NCBI GenBank assembly: GCA_019912395.1
Contig: JAIOIH010000066.1
Location: 1 to 64,000, forward strand
DNA: 64,000 bases
Reading direction: 5' to 3'
From: Flavobacteriales bacterium
Lineage (GTDB): Bacteria > Bacteroidota > Bacteroidia > Flavobacteriales_F > PHOS-HE28
Positions 1 to 11,603 of the stretch are shown piece by piece. A program made the position numbers and the translations under genes. A model generated the notes under the pieces. The model was given only the letters and a program-made list of their open reading frames with translations, was not told the origin of the DNA and made no database searches. Position 1 is the stretch's first letter, and each line of letters begins with the position of its first letter.

Positions 1-29
1 CAACATCCCCTTCCGTACGCCCCCCGACC

Positions 30-959
30 ATGGCCATCGAGCAAAAGCACATCCAAGCCCTCAGTCAACTGGAGTTCCACGCCCGGCAGGTGGTGGAAGG
101 CTTCCTCGCCGGCCTGCACAAGAGCCCCTTTCACGGCTTCAGCGTGGAATTCGCGGAGCATCGCGCCTACAATCCCGGCGAGAGCACGCGGCACATCGAT
201 TGGAAGCTCTATGCCCGCACCGACAAGCTTTTTGTGAAACGCTACGAGGAGGAGACCAACCTGCGCTGCCAACTGGTGATCGACGCCAGCAGCAGCATGT
301 ACTATCCAAAAACCTCCGAAAAGGCACCCAAGCAGTTCAACAAGATCGAGTTCAGCGTGTACGCCGCTGCTGCGCTGATCGCACTCCTGCGCAAACAGCG
401 CGATGCGGTGGGGATGACCGTTTTTGCGGACAAGTTGCTCCTCACGGAAGAGGCCCGCAGCAATGCCGTACACCTGCGCCACCTGATGGCGCAACTGGAG
501 GAACTGCTCAGCGCGGAAGCCCCGGACCAACAGCAAAAGACCAGTGCGGTGGACGCATTGCACGATATCGCCCGCCGCACCCATCGCCGTTCGCTCATCG
601 TCCTCTTCAGCGACATGATGGACAACAGTGCCCGCAGCGATGAACTCTTCGACGCGCTGCAACACCTGCGTTACAACAAGCACGACGTGATCCTCTTCCA
701 CGTGGTGGACCGCAAACGCGAGCTGGAACTGGACCTGGAGGATCGCCCCTATACCTTCGTGGACCTGGAGAGCGGTGCACAGGTGAAGGCCCATGCGGCC
801 GAAGTGCGCGAGGAGTACAAGGCTGCCATGGCGGCCTATTGGCACGAGCTGAAGCTGAAGTGCGGCCAGTACCGCATCGAACTGGTGGAAGCGGACATCA
901 ACGCGGGGTTCGAGAACATCCTGCTGCAGTTCCTGCTGAAGCGGAGCCGGCTCTACTGA
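30..959 (+). CDS. DUF58 domain protein (309 aa)
   Basis: Cytoplasmic protein of the DUF58 family, which usually sits beside MoxR ATPases and von Willebrand A proteins of the Bat type. The family signature YNPGESTRHIDW is seen at about residues 47-58, followed by the conserved KLYARTDKLFVKRYEEE stretch. A VWA-like DASSS motif lies near residue 85. No signal peptide or membrane segment is visible. The ATG at 30 gives a normal family length, so the gene appears complete; its usual MoxR partner would lie upstream, outside the window. The downstream neighbour is unrelated. Role inferred from family: chaperone-associated or cell-envelope stress function; exact activity unknown. Confidence 0.9.
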   Translation: MAIEQKHIQALSQLEFHARQVVEGFLAGLHKSPFHGFSVEFAEHRAYNPGESTRHIDWKLYARTDKLFVKRYEEETNLRCQLVIDASSSMYYPKTSEKAPKQFNKIEFSVYAAAALIALLRKQRDAVGMTVFADKLLLTEEARSNAVHLRHLMAQLEELLSAEAPDQQQKTSAVDALHDIARRTHRRSLIVLFSDMMDNSARSDELFDALQHLRYNKHDVILFHVVDRKRELELDLEDRPYTFVDLESGAQVKAHAAEVREEYKAAMAAYWHELKLKCGQYRIELVEADINAGFENILLQFLLKRSRLY

Positions 960-1289
960 TCTTCAGTTGTCAGTTGTCAGGGTATTCGGCCTGCTTGGTG
1001 GGACGGTTGGCCACACCGCTGGCGCGGGAATTTGGCCGAAGGATACGTGCGGCGGATGGTCAACCTCCACATGCTCCCGCAAGTCTTCCCCGCCAACCAT
1101 GCTCTGCGTTCAACCGCGAGAGGCGGGGGCGACTTGTGGGTCCATGTCCGGAACATCAGTTCATGCATTGAGATGAAGTCTCCGGACTTCACCCAACGAA
1201 ACGAATACGATCCATGCCCCGTGGTCGTTCCGTGCAATTCCATGATCATAATGGCTGGCTACTTTTGCGCCCCCATTCCCCTACCCCCC
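960..1289. other. Intergenic region with short-period repeat and small palindrome
   Basis: No convincing gene in 330 bp. Four bases after the stop codon lies CAGTTGTCAGTTGTCAG (964-980), a 7-base-period tract. At 1172-1189 an inverted repeat TGAAGTC/GACTTCA with a 4-base loop occurs. A -7 promoter motif closes the region at 1260-1267. Open frames that cross it on either strand show no recognisable motif. Confidence 0.5.
1260..1267 (+). promoter_or_regulatory. -7 promoter element TACTTTTG
   Basis: Exact match to the Bacteroidota sigma-A -7 consensus TAnnTTTG, 22 bases before the ATG at 1290. It lies inside the longer reading frame that begins at 1032, which argues that translation starts at 1290. 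Confidence 0.6.
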
Positions 1290-3464
<2,175 letters not shown>

Positions 3465-3515
3465 GATATCGGCGCACGCGTGCCTGGCTCGCAGTGACGG
3501 CCCAACAACTCTCCC

Positions 3516-5051
3516 CTACTGATCGCTCAACCTCAAGGTGTAGATATCCTCACGGCGGTCCTTCAAATTCTGGACGCTTCCCCGGTGGTGCAGGTCCTTC
3601 AGCAGGCTCAGGTCCACGTCCACCACCAGCACCATTTCGGTGTTGGCCGTGGCCTCGCCCTTGATGCCGGACGCAGGGAATGCAAAATCGCAGGGGGTGA
3701 ACACGGCACTCTGGGCGTACTGGATGTCCATGTTCTTCACCTTCGGAAGGTTGCCCACGCTGCCGGCGATGGCCACGAAGCACTCGTTCTCGATGGCCCG
3801 TGCCATGGCGCACAGGCGTACCCGCGAGAAGGCGTTCTGGGTATCGGTGAGGAACGGGATGAACAGTAGCTGCATGCCCTGCAAGGCCAATAGGCGCACC
3901 AGCTCGGGGAATTCGCAGTCATAGCAGATCACCACGCCCACCTTGCCGCAGTCGGTGTCGAACACCCGGACCTGCCGGCCGCCGTGTATGCCCCATGCGC
4001 TCTTTTCGTTCGGGGTTACGTGAACCTTTTCGTAGCGCTCCCAACTGCCATCGCGGCGGCACAGGAAGCCCATGTTGTAGAGGATGCCGCCCTCCACCAT
4101 CGGCATGCTGCCGGTCACGATGTTCACATTGTACTTCATCGCCGCCTTCACCATGTAGTCACGGATGGGGATGGTGTGCTCGGCAAGGCTACGGATCGCC
4201 TCCGCCTCGTTCTGGTCGTCGTACATGGCCATCAACGGGGCGTTGAAGAGCTCGGGGAACACCGCGAAATCGCTGCCATAGCCGCTCACCACTTGCAGGA
4301 AGAAATCCAAGTGTTCGAACAGCCCGTCGATGCCGGCATAGTTGCGCATCTTCCACTGCACCAGGCCCAGGCGCACGTTGCGCGACCAACTGCCGCTCAT
4401 GTCCGCCTCGTTGTGGTAGATGTTGTCCCACTCCATCAAGGTGGCGTACTCCATGGAGTTCACGTCGTCCGGCATGTAGCCTTTCAGCAGGCGCACCACG
4501 TGGAAATCATTGGAGAGCTGGAAGGAGAGCACGGGGTCATGGATCACCTTTTCACGCACCTTTGTGATGTATTGCTTCGGCGTGAGCTTCTTGGCGTGCT
4601 TGTGGTAGTTGGGGATGCGGCCGCCGAACATCACGGAGCGCAGGTTGAGGTGTTCGCAGAGTTCCTTGCGGGCCTCGTACAAGCGCCTTCCCAGCCGTTT
4701 GCCCCGGTATTCCGGATGGACGAACACCTCTATACCATAGAGCACATTGCCCTTCCGGTCGTGTGTGTTGAAGGTATAGCCGCCGGTGGCCTTCATGTAG
4801 GTGTGATCCAGACCGAGCTTGTCAACGTCCACGATGATGGTGAGCGCACAACCCGCCAACTTCCCGTTCACGAACACGCCGAGCTGGCCTTCGGGAAACA
4901 GGCCCAGCAATCTGGCTATGGTCTCGCGCTTCCATAGCCCTCCGCTCCAATCGGGGTAGGCGGCGTTCATGGCGGAAGCGAAATCATCAAAGGCGTCCAT
5001 GGTCAAGGGGCGCACCTCGACCTTCTTCAACGTGCTTCTCTTTTTGCTCAT
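3516..5051 (-). CDS. Bifunctional GNAT acetyltransferase / carbon-nitrogen hydrolase
   Basis: Cytoplasmic 511-aa fusion of an N-terminal GNAT acetyltransferase (about residues 10-215) and a C-terminal nitrilase-superfamily amidohydrolase (about 225-500). The GNAT part shows HPEYRGKRLGRRLYE, the acetyl-CoA loop. The nitrilase part shows the Glu-Lys-Cys triad in order: FPELF, YEKVHVTPNE and VICYDCEFPE. Start at 5051 chosen over 5144: it has a clear AGGAG ribosome site and overlaps the stop of the DUF389 gene as ATGA, so the two are translationally coupled. This fusion is common in Bacteroidota (YhcX-like); its substrate is not known to me. Confidence 0.93.
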   Translation of the reverse strand: MSKKRSTLKKVEVRPLTMDAFDDFASAMNAAYPDWSGGLWKRETIARLLGLFPEGQLGVFVNGKLAGCALTIIVDVDKLGLDHTYMKATGGYTFNTHDRKGNVLYGIEVFVHPEYRGKRLGRRLYEARKELCEHLNLRSVMFGGRIPNYHKHAKKLTPKQYITKVREKVIHDPVLSFQLSNDFHVVRLLKGYMPDDVNSMEYATLMEWDNIYHNEADMSGSWSRNVRLGLVQWKMRNYAGIDGLFEHLDFFLQVVSGYGSDFAVFPELFNAPLMAMYDDQNEAEAIRSLAEHTIPIRDYMVKAAMKYNVNIVTGSMPMVEGGILYNMGFLCRRDGSWERYEKVHVTPNEKSAWGIHGGRQVRVFDTDCGKVGVVICYDCEFPELVRLLALQGMQLLFIPFLTDTQNAFSRVRLCAMARAIENECFVAIAGSVGNLPKVKNMDIQYAQSAVFTPCDFAFPASGIKGEATANTEMVLVVDVDLSLLKDLHHRGSVQNLKDRREDIYTLRLSDQ

Positions 5052-6400
5052 CTTTTTCTCCTGCGGGGTTCTGGCTCCACCTTGGTGCTGTCCGCGGTGA
5101 TCGTCAGTACGAATTGGGTGTTGTTGAGGCGGACATTGAGCCACCGCTGCATGCGGTCGATCGCGGCGGTATCCGGATAATGCCTATAGTGCGCAGCGAC
5201 CACTTTCCTAATGCTGTCCGTGGACGTGGCACCGGGAAGGTCCGCGGTCACGAGCCACCGCAATCCGGGGTCCATGGCCTTGGCCTCGTTCATCAGGGTC
5301 TCCCCGCCCCTTACGACCTGGGCCAGGCTGTCGCGCATGGCACCGAACCTGGCCACCAGCACGGATTGGTCGTCGAGCTGCCGCTGCATGCCCTCGCTCT
5401 TGGAGCGCTGCTCCTCATCGAGTTCCTGCAACGACAACCCCGTGCGGATGTCCAATATGGCTCCCTCGATCCCGTGTGCCGCAAGCCGACGCTGCATGTT
5501 GGCACTGTCCGCAGGGGAAATGCCGACGCCCAGATAGGTGAGCGTGATGGTGCGGTTCGGCGCATCCACGCTCTTGTCCAAGAGGTAATTATCCGGCACG
5601 GTGCATTCGTAGGCGATGAATGCCTCGGCCCTGTGCTTGAAGTTGTTCTCCACCACGAGCCGGTAAGCAAGCCAGATGCTCGGGATCACGGTGATCAGCA
5701 CGATCCAGGTGGAATAACGTTTGATCCGGCCGGTAAGCTTCATATCCGCCACGAAGCGCTGCGGATAACCCAACCAACGCACCATCACCAGGGCGGCAAT
5801 GCTGATAAAGACCGAGTTGATGAGGAAGAGATAGAGCGCGCCCGCGAGGTAGGTCAAATTGAGGTGCGCCAAGCCGTAGCCGGCGGTACACAGGGGTGGC
5901 ATCAACGCGGTTGCGATGGCCACGCCCGGCACCACGTTCCCGCGCAGTTTTTCCTTGCTGGCGGTGGCAATGATGCCCGCAAACCCGCCGGCAAGCGCGA
6001 TCAGCACGTCCCAGATGGTGGGGCTGGTGCGGGCCAGGATCTCCGAGTGGGCATCACTCAACGGGCTCAGCAGGAAATACAGCGCACTGGTGGCCAAGCT
6101 CACTGCAACGGCAAACCCCAGGTTCTTCAAACTGCGCCGCACGAGCCTCAGGTCGAGCACGCCCAAACCGGCACCCACCCCGATGATGGGACCCATGAGC
6201 GGGGAGATCAACATGGCGCCGATCACCACCGCCGTGGAATTCACGTTCAAGCCCACCGAGGCGATGAGGATGGCACAGACCAGGATCAACATGTTGGAGC
6301 CCCGGAACACCACGCCGCGCTCGATGGCCTCCATGGCCACTTGCGGCTCCTCGGCATCGGCGCCAAGGCGGAGGTAGGCGAGTAAACGGGCGGGATCCAT
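5048..6400 (-). CDS. DUF389 (TIGR00341-type) integral membrane protein
   Basis: A 450-aa membrane protein with six or so hydrophobic segments between residues 35 and 250, starting with a segment containing VVIGAMLISPLMGPIIG, a hallmark of DUF389. The second half (about 260-450) is soluble and partly coiled-coil-like (LQELDEEQRSKSEGMQRQLDD). Function of the family is unknown; it is often guessed to be a transporter or channel. Its stop overlaps the start of the GNAT-nitrilase gene by 4 bp. Upstream, 145 bp away, are two MscS-type channel genes on the same strand, so the whole set may respond to envelope stress; that is inference from position only. Confidence 0.88.
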   Translation of the reverse strand: MDPARLLAYLRLGADAEEPQVAMEAIERGVVFRGSNMLILVCAILIASVGLNVNSTAVVIGAMLISPLMGPIIGVGAGLGVLDLRLVRRSLKNLGFAVAVSLATSALYFLLSPLSDAHSEILARTSPTIWDVLIALAGGFAGIIATASKEKLRGNVVPGVAIATALMPPLCTAGYGLAHLNLTYLAGALYLFLINSVFISIAALVMVRWLGYPQRFVADMKLTGRIKRYSTWIVLITVIPSIWLAYRLVVENNFKHRAEAFIAYECTVPDNYLLDKSVDAPNRTITLTYLGVGISPADSANMQRRLAAHGIEGAILDIRTGLSLQELDEEQRSKSEGMQRQLDDQSVLVARFGAMRDSLAQVVRGGETLMNEAKAMDPGLRWLVTADLPGATSTDSIRKVVAAHYRHYPDTAAIDRMQRWLNVRLNNTQFVLTITADSTKVEPEPRRRKR

Positions 6401-6545
6401 GGGGGCGTCGATCTTGGAGCGCGAATGTGCGTATAAAGTGCGGATCCCAGCCGATGTATTTGATCAACAGGACGCACGGGTTTGCTTTTTTTCAGGAACC
6501 CATCCGCAGCACTGCTTCCATCTTGGAGCCTGCTCAGGCCTCCTG

Positions 6546-7454
6546 TTATTTGCGTATGGAGATGTCCATCGGAGGCACTCCCACGACTTGGAAGGTTGCC
6601 GAGGCGAACCTGATGCGGCCTTCCGTGGCCTCCACTTCCTTCAATATTCTCGTGAACAACGCGTCCTTTGTGCCGCGACGGTTCTTGTAACCGACCACAT
6701 AGCGCAGGGTGTATTCCACCCAATTGTCATTGAAGACGAGCGTTACCCACGGCTGGGTGCGGGCATCCTCCACCATGAACTTGGTCACCATGCCCTTCCA
6801 TTTGGCTTGCGAACTGTCGGAGAGCCCGCCCGCCACCTCATCCAGTACGGTCCCAAAGAGCTCCCGGGCCTCCTCGTAGTCGCTGCCGAACATCACCGGC
6901 ACCTTGATCTCATCCCATAGGAAGGGGAAATCGCTGGAATAGTTGAAGACGGGTTCCTTGAAGACGAAGCTGTTCGCCACCAGTACGATTCGGCCATTGT
7001 ACAGGTCTCCATCCACCCACTGGCCGATCTCCATGATCGTGGTGCGCAGCACGCCGATGTCGATCACATCACCTTTGACACCGCCGAGCTGTACACGATC
7101 CCCGGTGCGGTAGAAGCCGGCGAACATGATCGCGAGCCAACCCGCTACCGAGGCGATCACTTCCTGCAGGGCAAAAGCGATCCCCGCCCCCGCGACGCCC
7201 AATGCCACGGTGAGACCGCCCAACCTTTCACTGTATACCACGGTGAGCAGCACGATCACCAGCACGAAACCTCCGAGGTCCAAGAGCTTTCGTGCCCTGT
7301 ATTTGGCATCAGCCTGCTCCATCCGCGTGGTGAAGCGCACCTTGAGGAATTTGACGAGCGCCCAGATCAATGCGATCCCGATCCCAATGACCACCAAGCG
7401 TCCCACCGTGGGGTTCATCAACCACTCGCGCACGAATTCGTCCATTTCGCTCAT
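6546..7454 (-). CDS. MscS-family mechanosensitive ion channel (302 aa)
   Basis: Small inner-membrane channel predicted to open under membrane tension. Two or three hydrophobic segments lie in the first 110 residues, followed by the pore helix with VALGVAGAGIAFALQEVIASVAGW and the MscS beta domain (GDRVQLGGVKGDVIDIGVLRTTI). Start at 7454 (MSEMDEF) is chosen because its ATG overlaps the stop of the upstream channel gene as ATGA; the frame is open further to 7790 but that part is antisense-like and has no motif. Second of three MscS homologues within 4 kb. Confidence 0.92.
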   Translation of the reverse strand: MSEMDEFVREWLMNPTVGRLVVIGIGIALIWALVKFLKVRFTTRMEQADAKYRARKLLDLGGFVLVIVLLTVVYSERLGGLTVALGVAGAGIAFALQEVIASVAGWLAIMFAGFYRTGDRVQLGGVKGDVIDIGVLRTTIMEIGQWVDGDLYNGRIVLVANSFVFKEPVFNYSSDFPFLWDEIKVPVMFGSDYEEARELFGTVLDEVAGGLSDSSQAKWKGMVTKFMVEDARTQPWVTLVFNDNWVEYTLRYVVGYKNRRGTKDALFTRILKEVEATEGRIRFASATFQVVGVPPMDISIRK

Positions 7455-9127
7455 GGCTTCCCCTTTGTGATGTCCTCCACACGGAACGCTGGCGCCTGAT
7501 AGCCATCGGGGACCTTGTCCGAAGCCATCGTCGTCATGTTCCCGTCGCGCACGGCCCGATAATGCGGGCTCATGATCTCCACACCGGCAGCATTGAAACT
7601 GTCCTGGATATGCTGGTGCAATTGCGAATAAATGTGTGCCTGCTTGGCGGGCTGGTCCGTGTAGGCATTGATCTCGTAGCTCACGAAGAAGTCGTCCAAG
7701 CTGGTCTGAAGCACGAAGGGTGTCGGCTCGCTCTTGAGCATCTCCGTGGCCATTGCCGCATCGATGAGGAGCTGGTGCACCTGCCGCCACGGGACGTCAT
7801 AGCCGATGGTGACGGTGGTATGGATGATCAATCCTCGCCCCACCGACTCGCTGGTATAGTTGATGGTATGGCTACCGATGACCCCGGAGTTCGGGATGGA
7901 GATGATCTCGTTCTTGACGGTCCGCACCCGGGTTACCAGCATGGTCTTTTCTATCACATCCCCTGTGACGTCGCCGATCTTGACCCGGTCGCCGATCTGG
8001 AAGGAACGCATGTAGGTGAGCACGAGGCCCGCGATGATGTTGCTCAGCGAGCCTGCCGAACCGAAGGTGAACAGGGCGCCGAGAAAGACGGTGACCCCGC
8101 GGAACACCGGACTATCGGAACCCGGCAGGTAGGGAAAGATCACCACCACCATGAAGGCATAGAACAAGATCCGAAGCAGTTGGAAAGTGGGTGCGGCCCA
8201 ATCCGGGTAAAAACCGGGCAGGGTAAGTGCGCCTCGCTCCACCTCGTTGCGCAAAAAAGCGAGGCCTTTGATCACATAGTGAAAGACGAAGAAGATCACC
8301 ACTATGGTGATGAGGTTCGGCAGGAAGTGCCACATGGCGCTCAAGATCCCGCCCACGGGCCGGGTCACATAGCCGAAGAGGGTCGCCGCGAGGTCTTGCG
8401 TCCAAGGGAAGATCCCGAACAGCACAGGCAACGCGATATAGAGGATGAACAGGACCGTGAGCCAACGGAGCACATTGTTCAGCAACAACAAGGCATTCAC
8501 GGACCGGTCGGCGGTGAACAGTTCATAGTCGCGGATCACCAGTCCCCTGATAAGCTTTCCATTTTGTTCGATCAGCCAACTCCGGGTCCATCGGAAGGCC
8601 CGCGCCACCAGGCGCAGCATAAGGATCAGGACCACGATGACCACCACGGCCAGCCCTATTTCCTTGGCCCAGGTGGTCCACTTTACCGAGTGATGATGCG
8701 CCTCCACCGCCTTTGCGATCCGGTCGCGGTACTCGACCGCAAGCTGGCCGGGCGAACTCCCATGGGCCGCAGCCTCCTGCTTGGAAATGCTCACCACCAC
8801 CTCATCCCCATGGACAACATCATGGCTTCCCTCCATCGTGTCAACGCGGAGGGAATCAGATGAGTAGGACGGCTCGGCGCCAATTCGCAGGATCCGCTCC
8901 GCGATCGCTTCCGCACGTGCCTGTGGACTAAAGTCGCCCGCACGGGTAGCGATGAAGAACAACGTATCACCGTAAGGTGTCACGGGGACTGTGATCTTTT
9001 TCCCAACGGGCAGACTGTCCGAAGTCGCCTTCTGAACCCCTTGTGCAATGGCAAAAACGCCCGTTAAGGAAAGAAGCGCCCCAAGAAGCATGCGCAAGCA
9101 GGAGGGGCGAGAGATTGAATGCTTCAT
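7451..9127 (-). CDS. MscS-family mechanosensitive ion channel, large (558 aa)
   Basis: Large MscS-type channel. It has a signal peptide (cleavage near FAIAQ), a roughly 130-residue periplasmic domain, several membrane segments from about residue 155 to 360, the pore helix (FLGALFTFGSAGSLSNIIAGL) and the beta domain motif GDRVKIGDVTGDVIEKT. The C-terminal cytoplasmic vestibule ends with a short polar tail. It overlaps the downstream 302-aa channel gene by 4 bp, so the two are probably made together. The periplasmic domain is not one I can name. The start at 9127 itself overlaps, as ATGA, the stop of a short unassigned open frame (see 9128-9545). Confidence 0.93.
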   Translation of the reverse strand: MKHSISRPSCLRMLLGALLSLTGVFAIAQGVQKATSDSLPVGKKITVPVTPYGDTLFFIATRAGDFSPQARAEAIAERILRIGAEPSYSSDSLRVDTMEGSHDVVHGDEVVVSISKQEAAAHGSSPGQLAVEYRDRIAKAVEAHHHSVKWTTWAKEIGLAVVVIVVLILMLRLVARAFRWTRSWLIEQNGKLIRGLVIRDYELFTADRSVNALLLLNNVLRWLTVLFILYIALPVLFGIFPWTQDLAATLFGYVTRPVGGILSAMWHFLPNLITIVVIFFVFHYVIKGLAFLRNEVERGALTLPGFYPDWAAPTFQLLRILFYAFMVVVIFPYLPGSDSPVFRGVTVFLGALFTFGSAGSLSNIIAGLVLTYMRSFQIGDRVKIGDVTGDVIEKTMLVTRVRTVKNEIISIPNSGVIGSHTINYTSESVGRGLIIHTTVTIGYDVPWRQVHQLLIDAAMATEMLKSEPTPFVLQTSLDDFFVSYEINAYTDQPAKQAHIYSQLHQHIQDSFNAAGVEIMSPHYRAVRDGNMTTMASDKVPDGYQAPAFRVEDITKGKP

Positions 9128-9545
9128 GGTAGCTGCTTGTACCGCGTGAAGTAACGGAGGGAAAGGCTGACGTTCATGAATTGTGTCGATGGGATGATCG
9201 CATTGACCATGGACAGGCCCTCAGCTCGGACGGACCACCATTCCGGTCGCCCCCAAGGATAAGCAGGAAGCTCCAATGCGGCGGGACCATTTTTGCTGGC
9301 TGCCACCATCTCTCGGCGGGCTGTCCTCATGCGGACCGTACGTCGGACCGGCAGTTTCACGCAGAATGGAATGCCCAGTACCGGTACGCCTCCGACCTGT
9401 GGAAATAGCAGCGCCGAGCATTCCGTCCGGGCCTCGGAAGATCCCGATCCGTGCCAGGTCCACGTGATCTCTCCTCAGCGAAATAACAGACCATGAATGG
9501 CATTACTTTGCCCCTGCGCCCCTTGACCGGCTCGGCCCCGTTCCC
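9128..9545. other. 418-bp gap with possible gene remnant on the minus strand
   Basis: No assignable gene. On the minus strand a short frame ends at 9124 and its TGA overlaps the ATG of the large MscS gene, like the other couplings in this operon. Its last residues (MNVSLSLRYFTRYKQ) resemble the final beta-strand of a Bacteroidota outer-membrane protein, but nothing upstream supports a full gene; it could be the 3' remnant of a lost operon member. On the plus strand TTACTTTG (9503-9510) is a near match to the -7 consensus ahead of the gene at 9546. Confidence 0.3.
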
Positions 9546-10370
9546 ATGAAAGACGTCATCTTCCATTTCGGCAGCTATGACCTGACCGTGGGCCACCTCG
9601 TATGGGCCCTGGTCACGGTATTGATCGCCATGCTGCTGCTGCGCTTGGTGAAAGTGGGCATTGCGCGCCGCGCAAAGGGCGACAAGGAGCAACGCACCCG
9701 CCTGCATTCCGCCTACTTGCTGGTGAAATACCTGGTGTGGGTGGCCACCATCATAATCGTGCTGCAGGTGCTGGGCATGAACATTACCTTCCTGGTGGCG
9801 GGTTCCGCAGCGCTCCTGGTGGGCTTGGGCATCGGTATCCAGCAAACCTTCAACGACATCATTTCCGGCGTTTTCATCCTCATGGAAGGCACCATCATGG
9901 TGGGTGATGTGCTCGAAGTGGAAGGACTGGTGGGCCGCGTTACGGAGATCAACCTGCGCACATCCACCATCTTTTCGCGTGACGGCATGAACGTGATCGT
10001 GCCCAACCACCGCTTCATCAACGAGAACGTGGTGAACTGGAGCCACAATGCCCTGGAGACGCGCTTCCGGTTGCAGGTGGGCGTTTCCTATGGTTCGGAT
10101 CCCCGGCAGGTGGAGAAGATCCTGATGGGTTGTGCCATGGACCACCCCGATGTGCTGACCAACGATCCCGCGCACACCGTGAAGGTGCGTTTCATCGATT
10201 TCGGCGACAGCTCGCTGGATTTCGAACTGCTCTTCTGGAGCCGCAACATCTTCCTGGTGGAACAGACCAAGAGCGACCTGCGCTTCCGCATCCTGGAGCG
10301 CTTCCGCGAGGCCGGTATCTCCATACCCTTCCCACAGCGCGACGTGCATATCATTCCGCCCAACGCCTGA
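9546..10370 (+). CDS. MscS-family mechanosensitive ion channel, small (274 aa)
   Basis: Compact MscS homologue in the classic layout. Three hydrophobic segments occur in the first 115 residues, the last being the glycine/alanine-rich pore helix (LVAGSAALLVGLGIGIQQTF). The beta domain (GDVLEVEGLVGRVTEINLRTST, IVPNHRFINENVVNWSH) and the C-terminal mixed domain follow. No signal peptide. Divergently arranged to the two minus-strand MscS genes, with a near-consensus -7 element at 9503-9510. Predicted tension-gated safety valve in the inner membrane; whether it differs in threshold from its two neighbours cannot be judged from sequence. Confidence 0.94.
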   Translation: MKDVIFHFGSYDLTVGHLVWALVTVLIAMLLLRLVKVGIARRAKGDKEQRTRLHSAYLLVKYLVWVATIIIVLQVLGMNITFLVAGSAALLVGLGIGIQQTFNDIISGVFILMEGTIMVGDVLEVEGLVGRVTEINLRTSTIFSRDGMNVIVPNHRFINENVVNWSHNALETRFRLQVGVSYGSDPRQVEKILMGCAMDHPDVLTNDPAHTVKVRFIDFGDSSLDFELLFWSRNIFLVEQTKSDLRFRILERFREAGISIPFPQRDVHIIPPNA

Positions 10371-10471
10371 CAGCACGTACGAACCTCGGAAAAGCTCCGG
10401 GCATGCCGCGTTCCACCGGTGTTGTTCCCTGAATGCGGGAGAAGGTGGCACGGCACCCCTATTTTAGCCCG

Positions 10472-11539
10472 ATGCTGAGCGACCTGCTTGTGATCGAGAC
10501 CGCCGGGGTACTGGCGGGCCCCGCCGTGGGGATGTTCTTCGCCGAGGAAGGCGCCCGGGTGGTAAAGGTGGAGAACCCACGCAGCGGTGGTGATGTTACG
10601 CGGCAGTGGAAATTGCCGGAAGAAGATCCCTCGGCTTCCCTCAGCGCCTACTTCAGCAGCGTGAACCACGGAAAGGAGCATCGGTTCCTTGACCTCAAGC
10701 AAGCGCATGACCGGGCCGAATTTGATGCGCTGGTGGCCAAGGCCGACGTGCTGATAAGCAACCACCTGGCCAAGGATGCGCGGAAGCTGGGCTTGGACCG
10801 GGAACGGCTTCGCGCCCTCAACCCCGCCTTGGTACACGGCCATATCAGCGGTTACGTGAATGATCCGCAGCGACCTGCCTATGATGTGGTGCTCCAAGCG
10901 GAGACCGGCTACCTGAGCATGACCGGAACCGATCGGGAGCATTTGGCCAAGCTGCCCGTGGCGATGATCGACATACTGGCCGCGCACCAGTTGAAGGAGG
11001 GACTCTTGCTCGCGCTGCTCCACCGCGCCAAAGGCGGCAAAGGTGCGTATGTGGACGTCTCCTTGGAGGAAGCCGCGCTGACCGGGCTGGTGAACCAGGC
11101 CACCAATTGGCTGATGGCGGGCCATGTGGCACAACCGTTGGGCACCTTGCACCCGAACATCGCCCCCTATGGCGAGGTGTTCCGCTGCGCTGATGGGGGG
11201 CAGATTGTACTGGCGGTGGGGAGCGATGCCCAATTCACAAAACTCTGCGAACTGGTGGACCTCCCGGGCGTATCCTTGGATCCCCGGTTCACCTCCAATG
11301 CCGACCGCGTGCAGCACAGAAAAGCATTGGCGGCGGAACTGGCCACGGCCATGGCTGCATCACCAAGGACCGAACTGCTGGCCAGCTTGCAAAAAGCAGG
11401 AGTACCGGCCGGTGCAGTGAACACGATCGACCAAGCACTCTCCTCCCCTGCGGCCCAGCGCATGACGGTGGAGGAAATGATCGACGGTGTGCGCACGGTG
11501 CGCATCAGGGGGAATGCATTCCGGAGTGAACACTTCTGA
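10472..11539 (+). CDS. Class III CoA-transferase (CaiB/BaiF family)
   Basis: Cytoplasmic CoA-transferase moving CoA between carboxylic acids. The N-terminus LLVIETAGVLAGPAVGMFFAEEGARVVKVENP is the family's first conserved block, the middle has GAYVDVSLEEAAL with the Asp expected to form the aspartyl-CoA intermediate, and the C-terminus carries the ARTELLASLQKAGVPAGAV-like block. At 355 aa it is slightly short for the family (about 380-400). An in-frame ATG at 10433 would add 13 residues; 10472 is preferred because the family begins close to the LLVIE block. Substrates cannot be told; the neighbours give no pathway. Confidence 0.88.
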   Translation: MLSDLLVIETAGVLAGPAVGMFFAEEGARVVKVENPRSGGDVTRQWKLPEEDPSASLSAYFSSVNHGKEHRFLDLKQAHDRAEFDALVAKADVLISNHLAKDARKLGLDRERLRALNPALVHGHISGYVNDPQRPAYDVVLQAETGYLSMTGTDREHLAKLPVAMIDILAAHQLKEGLLLALLHRAKGGKGAYVDVSLEEAALTGLVNQATNWLMAGHVAQPLGTLHPNIAPYGEVFRCADGGQIVLAVGSDAQFTKLCELVDLPGVSLDPRFTSNADRVQHRKALAAELATAMAASPRTELLASLQKAGVPAGAVNTIDQALSSPAAQRMTVEEMIDGVRTVRIRGNAFRSEHF

Positions 11540-11603
11540 TCGGGAAGCAGCTCGCGGCTCAATGCGTAGGACTTCCGACCAACAGTCTGCCGACAAGCAA
11601 ACC

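Noticed and set aside
3984-4937. 317-codon plus-strand frame
   Set aside because: Antisense shadow of the GNAT-nitrilase gene, with typical low-quality composition.
7562-8863. 433-codon plus-strand frame
   Set aside because: Antisense of the large MscS gene; His/Asp/Gln-rich translation without any domain.
9357-10451. 364-codon minus-strand frame
   Set aside because: Antisense of the small MscS gene, whose own frame carries clear family motifs.
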